This document shows, piece after piece, positions 40,201 through 53,832 of a stretch of 64,000 bases of DNA. The stretch is taken from the NCBI RefSeq assembly GCF_042242105.1, contig NC_092034.1, positions 16,191,644 to 16,255,643 on the forward strand, read 5' to 3'. The notes beneath the pieces are model-generated. The model ran no database searches. It was not told the DNA's origin and saw nothing but the letters and a program-made list of their open reading frames with translations. The stretch comes from Pempheris klunzingeri (lineage: Eukaryota; Chordata; Actinopteri; Acropomatiformes; Pempheridae). Each line of letters starts with the position of its first letter. Position 1 is the stretch's first letter. The position numbers were made by a program, and so were the translations under genes.

Positions 40201-43200
40201 TAGCGAGGTCTAAAACATCACAGGAGGAGTTTTGGTTTTCAGTTGTTTCCCTTTGTGAACATAATACATACACATACATGACACATGATATCACATACAG
40301 CTCCGATGGGTAATGTCTAAAGTGTGAAATTTCCATTGGCTCAGAACTTTGTCACCCACCTGAATTGTGAAGAACACAGGTGCCACATGTAGCTGCCCAT
40401 TCAGCAAGAAGCCCCGGTTGGTGCTGTCAAAGGCAGTAAAGGCGAATCGGTCGATCTGCGATGGCCCTCCGTCGTGCACATACGTTACCTCCAACTTCTG
40501 AATGTCTCTCTGGGTGAAGTTTGAGGCAGCGGTTAGCGTGGTACCTCCTAACTGCAGCCTGCCATACAGTGGAGGCTGGAGGAGGACAAAGGTCAGGGAG
40601 CCGGGTGGAGTGTCTGGGTCAGACATGGTCAGGCAGTCAGGACCCAGGATCATGGAGGAGCCTTGTGGCACTGAGAGACCTTTGTTGGTGGACAAAGATG
40701 GCAGGATGCGATCCACCATTTCCACAGCAATCATGAAGCTTCCGTTTCGGCTCGTCATACTGTTACTTACAACAAACCTGAAAAAACACACAACAGACTG
40801 TAAGAACTCACAAGAAAGCTATGGATTGTGTTTATAACCATTAGTAGACAGTTGTCATATAGCTAGTACAAACTACATAGAGCCACGTTGACGTGAGTGT
40901 GCACAACCTACACAACTGATCTCAGTGCAGGTGTACTGATTACATGATTAGTGCTTGTTCTGCAAACTCATGCTTGTTTCATTTGAATAATTATGATGCA
41001 ATAGCTCATCTACAGGGTAACTTTCTTGTTTCAATGTGATATAACGCTTAGAATTTTGCAAGAAATACTGTTATCTATTTTGCTTTTATTCAAAATATTG
41101 TCTTATATCTCTCCACCAGCCCATATCTAGTGCAGGACCGTAACAAAAGGACACGTCATTAGTCCATTTTCTATTCAAATTTAGTGCAATTTGAAATCAA
41201 AATTCTAGAAATTTGGCAAAAGTAAATGCAAATGAACGTGCTACTTTCCATCCACTATCATTAGGCAAATATTAGAAGTTGATCACATCAAGACTTTGCA
41301 GATGGATCTTGGAAATAAAGAAGAATACAGAATAAGAATACAGCATACAACCAAAAATTAAGACTACAGAAAAACAAAAAACTATCCTGTTCAACCACTT
41401 CCTTCCCTCACAAACAGAATTTGATCATCTTTATAATTAGGTATATCTGAATTGTCTGGGTTTGTAAAATACACCAGGAGGAGCCAAGTTCCTGGTTTTA
41501 AAAGTCCATGTTATGGCACATCCAGAGCTAAAGGTTTAGCTCCTGCGCTGCAGAAAAGTACATGGTACTGCTAGCTCGGCCAAGTTAGCACTGTGCCAAC
41601 ATTCTGCCTGGGATGACAGGTGGAGGAAGGTTTATTTGTCATGGCAATCCGGATAAATATTAATGTAAGTACATAATACAGTAACACAATGATACGGTCA
41701 AAGTAAACACTGTACCGTGTAGTTTAGCATAGGATCCAATTCTTGACCGACAATCTGAATTCTTACGCCAAAAATGTGATGAAATAACAATAGGAATTGA
41801 TCAAATCTCTGCTGCAGTATGAAGTTAGCCTTAAACAGTTTGTGCAAGTCGGACATCGGCTTCAAGACTCACTGAAAGGCTTCTGTGGCTGCGTTGGCTC
41901 GGTTGTCATGCACGTAAGCCACAAGGTTGGCTACGACATCCATCTGGCTGAAGGTGGAGATGGCCAGTCCAGGATGTTTGATGTACTCTATGTGCCCGTG
42001 AACAGGGGGACTGGTGATGACATACAGAAGCTCCTCTGGCTTGTCTGTGCCGTCTGTGGCCAAGAGCACATCTGTGGTGAGAACAACACGATCCCCACGG
42101 CTGACCTTCACTGGCTTTACAAAGATGGCAATATTTCCTGAAAATAATGATGGAGGAGACACATAAAAGCTCTGTTAAGACTGGAACTGCACAAGTATAA
42201 ATCGACATTGGACAGAGGGCAGTCACAAGTAGACAATTTGATTCAAACCCACATCGAAAGATGAATTTAACAGTGAATTCCTTTACCTTTTTCTAGATCT
42301 CTGACGAAGATGTGGAAGTGCTGTGGGGGTGATCGATTCTTTCCATCCAACAAGTAGAAGACAAAGAAGTCCTGTGTTTTAGCACTGTGCTGGCCCGTGT
42401 GTGTGTAGCGCAGAAGGTTCATGTCCACAATCTCCTGGGTGCAGTTTGCCCCAGCTGTTAGTGTCGCCCAGTCCTCAGCTTCCTGAAACACGAACAGTCA
42501 CAGTCAGGGCAACATCTCACCGACAAATTGATTCTCATAGAATCAATTCACAGAAACCAACACTTATTAAACTGCAAAGCCTATGGATTCCTTTGGAAAA
42601 TGATCAACACCAATGATCCATTGGGTACAAATGGATTAAGTATTCTAATCACTTAAGGGATAACTTTTGCAGTTTCAAACCTGGACCTCATTTTTGTATG
42701 ATTTGGGTACTAAAGGTTTTGAACTTGGTCCAGTAGATCGGCCTTGTCTGCAATAGCAGCAATAGACTGGTCATAACTAACCCTAAAAAACACCAAAGTC
42801 ACACAATAACACATACAATGCAACAGATCAAGGTAGCCGTAGACCTCTCCACTACCGCCATGCTACACAAAGTAAAATGACTTTTTCTGTCAATGGAGTC
42901 TGGCTTTGAACAGCGTGACATAACCGCTGTTCCTGGTTAAACACAAAGGATCTCTTAGGTCTATCTCTGTAGGGATCCTTTCCATAATGTTGTCAGACAA
43001 CAAAAACAAGCGATTTTAGTGAATGCACGCATTTGCTCAGGTTCATAAATACCAAAGTCATCTCTTAGCACAGCTAAACTGATGTAATAATATTTGGTAT
43101 CTCTCTAAAACATGATGGCACTGCACCAACCTTAATCTGAAGCAGTCCCTGGATAGGAATGCTCTTAAACATGTACATGACCTCTGAAGGAGGAGTATCG

Positions 43201-44951
43201 CTGTCCTGTGAAAAAAGTGTAACACTGGAAATAAGCCTGGTTTCTCCTGGATCCACCTGCAGCCCGTTGTTCCTGAAGGACAGAGGTTGAGACAAGGTTC
43301 GCTTTTCTGTTCTACTTTCAATCATGTGATGGCTTACTTAAAACAAGTGTAATGAATAATCTAACCTGATGACACGAGGCTCTTCGTCATTGACTGGCAG
43401 CACTTTAACCACCACTTGTCTGTGGAGTTGATGCCTGCCGTCAGTCAACTGGACAGTAAAACTGTCCTCCATGTTCTCGGAGTCATCGTGCATGTACATA
43501 AGATCCATACCTGAAAGTCAGTGATGACACAGATTTATTAGAATTATTGAAAGACTGTGAGTGTGACTTTACATTGTTCTAGAAATAGCTGCATGCTCAG
43601 TTTAATTTCTTGTCATTATAGCTAGATACATGGCTGATGTAATAGAAACTGATCTTACAAATGAAATCATCATTTTCAGTATTTCCTGTCTGTGAACGTG
43701 TAGAAATTGGGGCTAATCACAACCTCTGGACCAGCAGCAAGACTCGTGGCTCATGTTTTAACTGAACCGGTCCAGCTCACTTGTGTGTGTAAATTGCTTA
43801 ATAATATACATAAATTCATTCCCTGAACTTAAACCAGACTACAACTGAGACAAACAGTAGATTCATGATTATAATTACTGTCCATTTCAGCCCTTCCAGT
43901 GAAATGGGGCAACAAGTACCATTTGTAAGATCGGTCATTGTAAAGTCGACCACCAGGGATTGAGGACCGGCCTGTCGCCTCTTGTAGACTGGCTTTTTAC
44001 TGCTGTGTTTGACGATGCTGCCGTGCTGAGGGGCTTTGACGACGCTGAAGTGCAGAATGTCTTCGGGGACGTCCAGATCCGTCACATGTAAAACTGACGA
44101 GTCCAGCTGCTTCATGTCCCCCTCTCGTACCTCATCACAGAAGGATATCAATGAATACTGGACCATACGTGTTTGCAATATCTGATGGGAATGTTTCATG
44201 CTGGGCTTCAGTGGAGAGACTGACCATAACAACTTACTGTGATGTTCCGAACCACAAATTCTGGGATCTCATCATTTGTTGGGTTAATAATAATGTATAA
44301 GGGGACATGCGCAGAGCTGTGTTTGCCGTCTGATACACAGAGTATGAACTGGTCAGCTGTGGGTTCCACCCCCTGGTGTCTGGACTGCACATAGTTAACA
44401 TGGCCATTGATTATGTCTTTGTATGAAAAAGACGCTGAGGAAAAAAAAAAAAAAAGACAGAAAACAACTGAAATTATTGTTTGGTTTCCCTCGTGATGAT
44501 AATGAAGATCACATCATAATGCTTACCGATGCTTATGCCTGTGTTGCTTTTCTCAAAGCCAGGACTGGGAAGGACATTTTCAATGTAGCCAAATTGGGGC
44601 AGAGCAATCAGACTGACCACAAGCCTGTCCAGGACAGTGTCCATGTCAGAGGCCTTCAAATGAGATGCAGTTATCGGGGCAGTCCCTCCTTCATCCACCA
44701 TGAAGATGCCTCCTACGAACAAGAAACATCAAATCATGCTAAAACATCATGAATCATAAAGCATGCTTTCAAGGTGCCAGGAGTCAATATCAAGAGCTTT
44801 TGGGCTTCCACTAAATGATCTGTACAGGTATTTCCAAATAAGTCACTATATCACAATCCCCAAAGAAAGAGAAATAGTCAGCAAAAATTCAAACAACATA
44901 GAAGAATACTTAGTATTGCAAGTATTGCAGAAAAATGCTTTCCAACTAAAA

Positions 44952-45019
<68 letters not shown>

Positions 45020-45072
45020 ATATATATATAATATATATATATATAATATATAACATATATATATATATATAT

Positions 45073-45105
<33 letters not shown>

Positions 45106-45158
45106 CATATATATATATATATATATAACATATATATTATATATATATAACATATATA

Positions 45159-45225
<67 letters not shown>

Positions 45226-45227
45226 AC

Positions 45228-45272
<45 letters not shown>

Positions 45273-48200
45273 AAAACATATATATATTGAGCTCACCTCA
45301 ATATATAGGAAATGTTTCTCATTGCACCTGTGTTTTTCATACCATAGCATACCAATAACTCTGCATTAAAAAGGCCCACTACAATAATGGATTTGATAGT
45401 CATACACACCCGCCCCTGGAAAAAGTTCTGATCAGGCAAAATCAGTGAGAAGGGGGTATATTGTATGGCCTAACCTTAGGTGGGCAGTGACAATTTCAGT
45501 ATGTTATTTTCACAATGTGGTGTTACTGACTTTTTTGTATTCACAAGTCAAGTTCAAAGCTGGATCTCTGGACACCATTTGACTGCGTTAGAAGTGGCCT
45601 ACCTGTTGTAAGTGAAGGTGGCTGGCTGTCGACTGGAAACACAGTGATCTGGAGGTCATACACGGGCAGACTGTCACCACGGGACAGTCTGCCTCTGGTC
45701 CCAGTGGGATTTCCTTCACCACAGCATAGAGCAGAGTGTTCTGGTTCTCCATCAGAAATAACAAAGGTGATGGTGTCATGGCGAGGAGTGAGTCCAATCT
45801 CCAATCCTAAAACCACAATTATATAGAAAAAATTAGGGTTTCCCCTCAATAACATTTTAACAGATAGATTCTACTCATGCTACTATAGGCTTAGACTCCA
45901 TCCTCTCCCTCTGCATCTCATCCCTTTATTGTAAGTTACTAACTTGGTATCTTCTCCAGGGTATCTGTGCTTTCTTGTCTCACAGGTTCCTGTTTACCTG
46001 GCTGCTGTTATCAAGGTCCCATGGATCACTACTGCATATTGACACCACGGGCCACTATGGACTCTCACTGATTCTATTTCTATTATTAGTCGTTATCCAT
46101 TATTTGTTGTACTTTTCATTATTAATAATTTAATATATTTATCTTATCACTATTAACATACTTGGTATTGTTACTATTCTTGTTGCTGTGCATCTCTGTC
46201 TCCCCCTCTCTTTCCCTTGATTGATTGATTGAGAGGTGTCAGCATTCTTCAACTGAAATGCTTTTCAAAAGCTATGCTTGTTTACCTGTGTGTTTGTAGG
46301 TGACGATCCCTGCAGTGACGTCTGCCTGAACGAAATGATCGACAATGACACCGTGCCGGAGCACCACACCGTGATACGGCTGTCGGGCAATGAGGAAGGC
46401 CAGGCTGCTGTTGTCGCTGTCTGCATCAGTAGCATAGATGTATTCGGCTGTGATGACTACTTCCTGCCCCTCAGCACAGCTGAGCACTGGCTTCAAACCG
46501 GCAACCAGCACCGGGACCTCGTCATTGACGGGCACCACCTGGAGATGACATCATAAAACAATGAATGATTCAGTTTTCTGACAGCAAAGAAGGACCAAGC
46601 GTAGAGTGATTCAGATTGTCAAGTAAAACCCATTATTTCCTAAAATGGGAGCAATTACCTTCACTTGCAGAACAAAGCTGACTGAATTAGTGCCATCTGT
46701 TGCACTGAAGCCAATCTTGTCCTCTACAGTTTCTGAGCTGTCGTGATTGTACCTGATTGACAAATGACAGACAAAAGGAAGATTTTCTGTCAAACAATCT
46801 TTGTGAATCAAAGCCAGATAGTTAAAATAGATAAATCGGAATCTGAACTGCTTACTCTGCTACCCCCCACCATCTGTCTTGAAAAGAATTTCAAACAACA
46901 ACTGTCTTTTACTGACAAATCAATGAATGTCAGTTCAACATTGATTTTTATTTTAGCTCTGTTTTGGTCTCCTCCATCTCCACCACAATCTGGGTAACAA
47001 ATGATATATTAGGATCTGAATTTCATTTTTAATTTCATTCCCTCTAATGGTCAAAAATCACTTGATGCAGCTTTCAGGCCAAACCACTACAACTGTCCCC
47101 AGATGTATGCTGTAGATGTTGGCTGTAGATGCATTGAACTGTATTATACAGGTGTTTCCATTTATGTGAATACATTTTACATCATACTTATAATATTTAC
47201 TAATGCTTATTATATCATTATGCTTGTTCTAAAAATTAATGCTTAAAGTACTTTCAGTATTTCCTCCTTGTAGATCCCACATGAAATGTAGAAACGAAGG
47301 AAGCAGGATGTCTGACCTAACTTTAAGGCTTTTCACGTCTTGCATGGTGAACGCATGGCCTGCTTTTAGAGGTAGGCCTCCTTGCTGCAGAACTCCATGC
47401 TGTGGTTCCTTCTGGAGCACCACCTGCAGGGCGTCCTCCATGGAGTCCACATCTGAGAGCAGCAAGTGCTCAGTGCCGAGCCAGCACTCCCCTCCCTCAT
47501 CTACAGTAACAGGGTTGGTAACAACCTGAAACAGAACATAGCCACCACTTTTCTATACATCCACATTTCCACAAGTATTGAGATAAGAATGGTATTATTT
47601 TATTTTTCACCTTTGGCGGCTGGTTGTCCACCGGCAACACAGTGATGTTAAAGCAGATCCCAGTGACTGTTTTGCCCAGGTGGTTGGTTACGGAGAAAAC
47701 AAACTGGATATACTGAGGATAAGGGCCGATGTCCTTTACTGGAGGCATATAGGCTACTTTCATGAAGTTCACTGCATGCTGGAAACAAGCAAAAACTATC
47801 TCACTGCATGTAAGTATTATATATTCCTGGATTAAAAAAAGTAGAAGAATTACCTGTGTGAAGACCCTCAGCACTGGTGCATTGGAGTCCTTAGTGAATT
47901 TGGGTATGGTGTCCACTAAGAACAACCTCCCTGCATCTGGACTGCTGCTTGTGAGGAAAACAGCATATAATTCAGACAGAATGTTTTCCCCCCGTTTGGT
48001 GTCCATGTATTGTTTTTGACCACGAGGACATACTAACCTGTGAGGACCGGTGTAGAAAGGTGGAGTGCTAATTGTATATGTCAGCTCACTGTCAGGGGAC
48101 TCTTGGTCTACAAAGTGAAGCTGTTGCCGTGTAATATGGACCACTTCAGTTTCTTTGACCACAAGACATCGACTGGAACCAGGAATCTCTTTAGGTGGTT

Positions 48201-51200
48201 GGTCCAGAACAGGCACTATATGCACCATCACCACCTACGTCATGAGTATACCAACATAGGTCAGATATCAAGAACAATTTCTGTGATGAAATTTGAGTTG
48301 TAAAACTTTTTTTAGCTACACAAGCTGCATTGCTCCAGGGACAGAAATGTCCTTTGATCGGTCAGTTTTCCACCACTTAGACTCATAATCAAATATCTCA
48401 GCATATATTGAATGTATAGACATGACATTTTTTACTGTCATCCACAGTCCTCAGAACAGGACACTACTGACTGGTGAGCCTCTGATTTTTCCTCAAGCGA
48501 AACCATTAGGTTGACAATTCTTGAATCCTCAATTTTGAATTCCTGAATCCAAATACCAACTTTCCAGCTGTGAAATACTTTAAATAATTCATTCTGTTTT
48601 AAGGGGTTACAGTGTAGTTTTGAAGCAATAGCAAATGTAAGGGGGGCTATGCAGACTATGGAATGATTGATCAACTTGGGCTTGTGTCTGATGTTAGAGG
48701 AGATTATTGATAGTTGAGACAAGTTGAACAAAGGTTCATTTGTCCCCTTTCCATTAACACCCATCTATCAACTGCTGACAATGAATCAAACCCAAAGGCA
48801 CAAGGCCTCTCTGAAAAGGTATTTCGATGATGGGAGGTAAATTTACAACAATGAAAACAACGGTATTATACTGAAGCAGACTTTTGCAGAATTAAAATGA
48901 CTTTGTAAGTGTAAAACTGTGTTGACTCTTTTCAAGAATTCAGGATTTTTTAGCATACATTGAAATGGTGTTCCCTCATCTTGTCCTTAATCAAATAGCA
49001 ATATTTGAGAGATGTATTACTGTTACCCACTTGAGGCTCTGACAGGTTGGGAGGGTCGTGGAAATCCGACAGCACCACCTCAAAGGAGTCATCAAACACC
49101 TTGTTTCCTTGGTGTCTATAGTAAACCATGGACTGAGACAGGTCCTTCTGCAGAAAGTGGCTGACAGGATAGCCTAGATTAAAACCAATGCCCAAATACA
49201 TGATATGACTGGTTAAAAGCAAATATTAACTCCAAGTCGGATAAAATAAAGAAAGTCTAGTCCGTTCTTCCTCTGACCTGCGAGCCCTGGTCCTGGGAGT
49301 TTCATGACCTCTCCTGCCTGCGGGGCGCGGGTGACGTTAAAGAGAATGTAGTCATCACTGGAGTCCATGTCTGAAGCCTGGAGGGTGGAGCCTCTCAGTA
49401 AAGCCATCCGGCCCTCAGACACCTCCAGCAGCATGTTGGTGATAAGGAACGGGGGGCTGTCGTCCTTCGGCAGAATCTTAATAGGGAACTTGTGTCGGGT
49501 CTGATGGAGGCCGTCGGTGATACGGAAGATGATGAAGTCTTTGGTGGAGTCGCTGTCGTCGTGGTGATAGCGAACCACAGCCGCTTTGATGTCATTCACA
49601 GTAAACATGAACCCTTTTCTTCCTGGATTTTACATGAAACAATCCAATAAAAGTAGACATCAAAACAAATGAATAATGTTGTGTGATAATATCAACGTTG
49701 TTATTATATTGCTGAAAACAAGTGATGCTTTTCGTGGAGATGACTGGTAGCCTGTACCTCATACCAATGATATAGTAATGTTCTCAGAACTGATGCTACA
49801 TTTTCCATAAACCTTTGTTTGTCTGAACCCTGTGTATTATAAAAGGAACATAGCTTCTTCCTATTTTGCACAGTTTGGCTATGATAGTTTCTTCTGTTTT
49901 GGACTCTCAGGCTTTGCATTCTTGCAAGGGTCAGCATTTTCATAGTCTGCTATTGGTCAACAGCGTGAACTTGAAAGTCAAAATTCCCTCAACTCAATGC
50001 GCATCTTTTGCTGATTTGGCTTCGAAATGTCTTAAAAGCTGGTGTGACCAAACCATTAGACTGAAAAATGACAGGTAGGAAGTGACAGGTTGTTGATCAG
50101 CACTTAATCAAGACATTTTTCGGCCCTAGTCACTATTATTCTAAGGCTTGATGCTGGAACAGCCGAAGGTACCCTGCCTAATAATGCACTAACTCACAGT
50201 AGTTTCATTATCTGAAGTATAGCCAGATTGATTTTGATCATTATTTTAAAATGATTTGTTCGAACGAATTCTAGAGAGGTAATTCTGTCTGTACCTCTGA
50301 CAGTGAGCCGCCCGTGCTGCAGGCCATCCACAGTGATGACACGAACTGCATTCAGGTTGTCATTGTCCACAATCTGGAGCTGCTCCCACATTATTGGCCG
50401 GGACTGACCCTCTAACAGACTGAGACCTATAAGACAAATTGTTTCATATCATTGTTGTCATATGGTGCCTGGCAGGAGGTATGGAGAGGGTTTTTGATTG
50501 ATTGATTGATAACAGTGACAATTAATGTGTCTTAAAACCAAAACAATTAGATAAAAGAGTTATTACATAAATAACTTCCATTCATTCAACTTCCATGCAT
50601 TTAAAAAAAGCTTTGTGCATTTGCTATGTGACGACAGTAGCATACCCATATTCCAAGACACTCTGGGTGCATTTGTGTCTGCATTCCTTATAGACATATG
50701 TACGGTCACTGGTGGGCTCTTCTCAAAGAAAAAGTCATGAATCTCAAATTCCACCTGAGTGGGCAGAATACAAAGATCAGAAATCATACACTGTTTCATA
50801 TACTGCACAAAGTACAAGAAATGGGAGTCCTACCTCGTAGTTCCTGCGTTGTGTGTGTGAGGAGTTTGGAGGTTGATACGCAATAAGCATGTCATTGAGA
50901 TCGAGCCATGTAAAGGAGAAGATCGGGCGAGTGTGATCAGACAAATGGGTGATAAAGCCGTCCATGGGGGGTCTGGTGATGTTGAAAACCAACAGCTGTT
51001 TGGGAGTTTCCTCATCTTCAGCATCTAGTGTAGCAGTGGAGAGTGGGGTGAGGATGAACTGGTCCACTTCCAGAATAAACATGGACATGAAGGATGGTTT
51101 GGGAGGCTGGTTGGGCATCGCCCCAACGATCTGTACTGGAATCCAGGCCTGTTCAGACTACACAGAGAAACCACAATGATTAGTACCTCAAATGAAAGTC

Positions 51201-53832
51201 AATTTATTATATTTTTTCCTAGCATATTCGGAGAAAGGGACGCCATCCACATTTTTACATTAAAGTCTCTAACGGTGTTTATTTAGCCTGCGAACAAGAT
51301 GAATTTGAAAGCTCATGTTATAGCAGATGGATCTGGTCAAGTGTTAAATTACCTGATATATGCTGCCACTCCTGGTGTCCTTTAGGTCAAGTCTGATTGC
51401 GATGTAGTCTACGTCTGGAGATGGAGGGTCTATGTGCTGATACCTCAGCCCCATCACCAGGAAGTCATCACAGGAAATTTTGGTGAACTTCACTAGCTTC
51501 AGACCCTTCAGGCAGTCTTCAGATTTACACGTCGCTCTGGCTTTATTATCTGTATAATTACACAACCATCAAGATGTTGCACTAATTTGACTTCACTTTT
51601 TTTATTCTTGTTTTCCTCCATGTAGTTTCATAGGTTACCTAGCTGCTGACGTAGGTGGATGAAGCTCTCTGGCTCGTCCCCTCTCTTAGTAGCTTTTTCT
51701 GGCTCCCCAGTGACCAGTTGGCCGTGGGCAGGTAGGTGGGTGTCATGGCTGCTCAGATGGATGCTACACTCCAGGCTAGACCTCTTCTCATAGTGGAAGG
51801 ACACTACGTTGCCATCCACAACATCAGAGAGGCCGTAGAACTCAGGAACCTCCAGGGATTTGGGTCCCAGCTTTATGATGTTGCATTCAGGTTCCATAAT
51901 GTCCACATGAAGAGAAAACACCTCCATGTATGTCTCAGTCTCTGTGAACCTGGTCAACAAAACACAACATAATCATGCAGCCACACCAGAATAAAAAACA
52001 AGGCAGCATGAGAGCAAACATTCTTCCCATTGTAAGGATGTCCTGGTACTGTACCTGTACAGTCGAAGCTTGACAGTATCCTCCTTCAACAATGGACAGC
52101 CACTGTGGGTGTACTTTACCTCATCAGCCAGGTAGTGGCAATCAAATACCTAAATAAATAAATAAATTGAGAAAGCTTAATTTTCAAATATGATGTGTGA
52201 GTTAGGACTATAGTACATAGAACGACATGGACATTACTAACTTAAAGCAACATTATGCAACTATTTTACCTTAAAATAACAGCTTCAAAACTCTTGTCAT
52301 TGTACACTGACTTGTAAAAGGGAAAATGGCGCCTCTTTCATTCCCACTCCATGCCCCAAATGCCTGTTCTTGCAATATGATAGAATTTTGCTCTTGTTAA
52401 TGTACTAGTGTAAATTAATTTACTAGCAGAAGCAGAAGCCACTGTTACTGCTGCTCATCAATAGTTGCATAACGTTGCTTTCAATTCACTTTTAAAACCC
52501 AGTGTAACGGTAGCACAAGCATTACTGACTACACAGTAACATCAGTCTTAACTTTGCTAACACCAGCCAGAACTGGCCACCTTCAGCTTCTGGTCGTTTT
52601 ATTTGAATTTAATTTGTAAAAAGGAGGAGTCTATTATTTCTACTTTCAAAAGTTACATATTCTTGCTTTAACAATGCAGTGTGTTAATGGTCCCATGCAG
52701 TCTGTTCAGTCGGTTCATGATGTTCAGACTGGAAGCCAAAATATGATTTTTTGTTAATCCAGATTAAAACTCGATTGTTTTTATGTATGTCTGTGTCTTG
52801 GCATGAGCACTGCATGGTAACAGATTTAAAAACTGAGAATTAACATTTAAATTGAATCTTTCTACCTAACTTTGAATCAGGTGCTAAATATTAACAATAA
52901 TGCCTTATCACATACATATTGTAAGAAAATGGCGCAGTAAGGGATTAGTGATTGGAATTGAACTGCACAGTGTAAATGGCTAATTGTCACCAACTAATGT
53001 GTTGCTGAACTCATCACTCATAGGTATTTGTAAGGCTTAAGAGTAAATGTTTCAAGTTAACTCTAAACTGTATTTTTCTGCCGTTAGGCTTGAAAAGTGA
53101 CTCATCCTGGACATTCAACAGAGGAGACTGCCTGTCTATCTGGAAAACAAAGGAAGTATAGTATAGTATAGTATAAGTAGGTTAAGGATTTAGAACTGTA
53201 CTGAAAATGTTTAATTTGCTTCAGTGGCAAGGACTGACTTCCAACACTGTCTCCTACGATACATGACTGTACACATACTGTATATGACTGTGGCAAATAC
53301 TGTGCTGCCCATATAGCATTTTTAAAGAGGAAAAGTTAAAAATATTATAATATAAATAGTTATATGTTATAGTGAAATTATCTGCAAACAGTTCACTGCA
53401 AGGCAAAATGCTGTAAACATTATAGGAACACAAGCTCTTGTCATCATTAAGACACTTCTACATAATATATTGCATGGTTTTCTACAGCTGCTATGGAAAC
53501 ATGATGCACGCTTTCAAACTATACAGCCTGGTTTCACTACAGTGGGACACACTAGGGTTTTCATTAGAAGAGGATTTTTCCATTACCTGAGGCAAGAGTT
53601 TTCCCACTCGTTGAGTTATAGGCTCATTCAACACCACCTCCACCTTGCATGCATCCTTCTGACGGGGAATATGGAACAGCAGGTCACCCTCCTGGAGATA
53701 GGCTGACTGACCTCGCTTCACCTTTAAACCCTTATTGACTTTCACAAGCGAACCGTGGGACGCGCAGGTCATTCCCAGCAGAAGCACAGGAAGCAGGGTC
53801 CAAGCCAGCGCTTGACTCTGTGAACCCATCAC
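34344..53832 (-). CDS. frem1: FRAS1-related extracellular matrix protein 1
   Basis: Secreted basement-membrane protein of the FRAS1/FREM complex, needed for epidermal-dermal adhesion and fin or skin integrity. Thirty-six coding exons were placed. The start at 53832 (or 53829, the adjacent ATG) gives signal peptide [19 protein letters not shown]. Order: signal peptide, N-terminal domain (to about 280), CSPG/NG2 repeats (about 280-1740), Calx-beta (about 1742-1859), linker, C-type lectin domain (about 2026-2154). The lectin domain at the C-terminus distinguishes FREM1 from FREM2, FREM3 and FRAS1. Exons total 6466 nt, one more than a multiple of three; without the extra base in exon 28 the product would be 2154 residues (human 2179). 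All other exon phases agree. Teleosts may carry frem1a and frem1b; I cannot tell which this is. Confidence 0.95.
35040..35105. repeat. Retroposon-like tail (ACTATATAAATCCAAGC plus CTT repeats)
   Basis: GAAAGCACTATATAAATCCAAGC followed by (TTC)n resembles the 3' end of fish LINE/SINE elements. It is short and lies in the last frem1 intron. Confidence 0.4.
37352..39152 (-). CDS. frem1: frem1 exons 27-29: Calx-beta domain, with an apparent one-base insertion
   Basis: Exons 39023-39152, 38741-38814 and 37352-37501. They encode [20 protein letters not shown], then [34 protein letters not shown], and after a frame change [27 protein letters not shown] and [20 protein letters not shown]. This is a full Calx-beta fold of the type found in FREM and Na/Ca exchangers. 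Exon 28 is 74 nt where 73 would keep the frame. The change falls in a TCTTCTTCT run at about 38756-38766. Upstream and downstream frames are both family-like, so this is a sequencing or assembly error or a real frameshift. Confidence 0.85.
37600..38060 (+). mobile_element. Degenerate LINE fragment in a frem1 intron
   Basis: On the plus strand the frames contain [16 protein letters not shown] and [19 protein letters not shown], followed after a stop by a sequence weakly like the terminal G.RGF.....T..L.DLG region of a fish non-LTR element family. Several stops are present. It lies in the intron between exons 28 and 29, antisense to frem1. Assignment rests on weak motif similarity. Confidence 0.4.
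39241..51157 (-). CDS. frem1: frem1 exons 5-26: CSPG/NG2 repeat region
   Basis: Exons 50834-51157, 50646-50754, 50295-50426, 49278-49622, 49031-49173, 48038-48234, 47854-47944, 47611-47778, 47317-47525, 46659-46752, 46286-46538, 45603-45806, 44527-44712, 44238-44434, 43920-44130, 43366-43510, 43131-43272, 42287-42482, 41873-42137, 40360-40777, 39467-39668 and 39241-39385. Repeated CSPG signatures are visible: [97 protein letters not shown]. Each is followed by HG.I or GYIE and then FTVNDI/FTMQDV, Y.HD and F.V.D blocks. The family has 12 such repeats; I did not count them exactly. They form the extended matrix-binding rod. RGD also occurs near residues 1014 and 1412. Confidence 0.92.
42655..43045. 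repeat. MITE-like repeat, copy B
   Basis: The left end TTTCAAACCTGGACCTCATT is roughly the inverse of the right end of copy C (AATAGGACCCGGGTTTAAAA), implying terminal inverted repeats. It shares CAATGGAGTCTGG, CTGGTTAAAC and CCATAATGTTGTCAGACA with copy A, in the same orientation. It lies in the intron between frem1 exons 21 and 22. Confidence 0.6.
44954..45288. repeat. Long (AT)n/(AC)n compound microsatellite
   Basis: About 335 bp of almost uninterrupted alternating purine-pyrimidine sequence: AT blocks broken by ATAACATAT units and two (AC)n blocks. It lies in the frem1 intron between exons 16 and 17. Its minus-strand frames give spurious Tyr/Ile/Val/Cys repeats. Confidence 0.95.
51353..53832 (-). 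CDS. frem1: frem1 exons 1-4: signal peptide and N-terminal domain
   Basis: Exons 53587-53832, 52055-52149, 51639-51949 and 51353-51549. Residues 1 to about 26 are a signal peptide ending near [23 protein letters not shown] and [20 protein letters not shown] begin the family N-terminal domain, continued by [18 protein letters not shown]. An RGD tripeptide occurs at about residues 203-205 (KRGDEPESF); FREM1 (QBRICK) is known to engage integrins through an RGD motif. Paired cysteines CKSEDCLKG and SCDDF fall in exon 4. Confidence 0.93.
52242..52671. repeat. MITE-like element with short inverted ends
   Basis: The left end TTAAAGCAACATTATGCAAC is inverted at 52463-52484 (AGTTGCATAACGTTGCTTTC), and a weaker inverted copy AGTTACATATTCTTGCTTTA ends at 52671. 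Either a 243-bp element or a nested 430-bp element is present. It lies in frem1 intron 1. No clear target duplication was seen. Confidence 0.55.

Noticed and set aside
44878-45350. Minus-strand open frames of 133-134 codons
   Set aside because: They encode only Tyr/Ile and Val/Cys repeats from the AT/AC microsatellite.
45890-46250. Possible LTR or solo-LTR in a frem1 intron
   Set aside because: The AT-rich sequence with CTCCCCCTCTCTTTCC resembles fragments of fish repeats, but no TG...CA ends or flanking duplication could be found.
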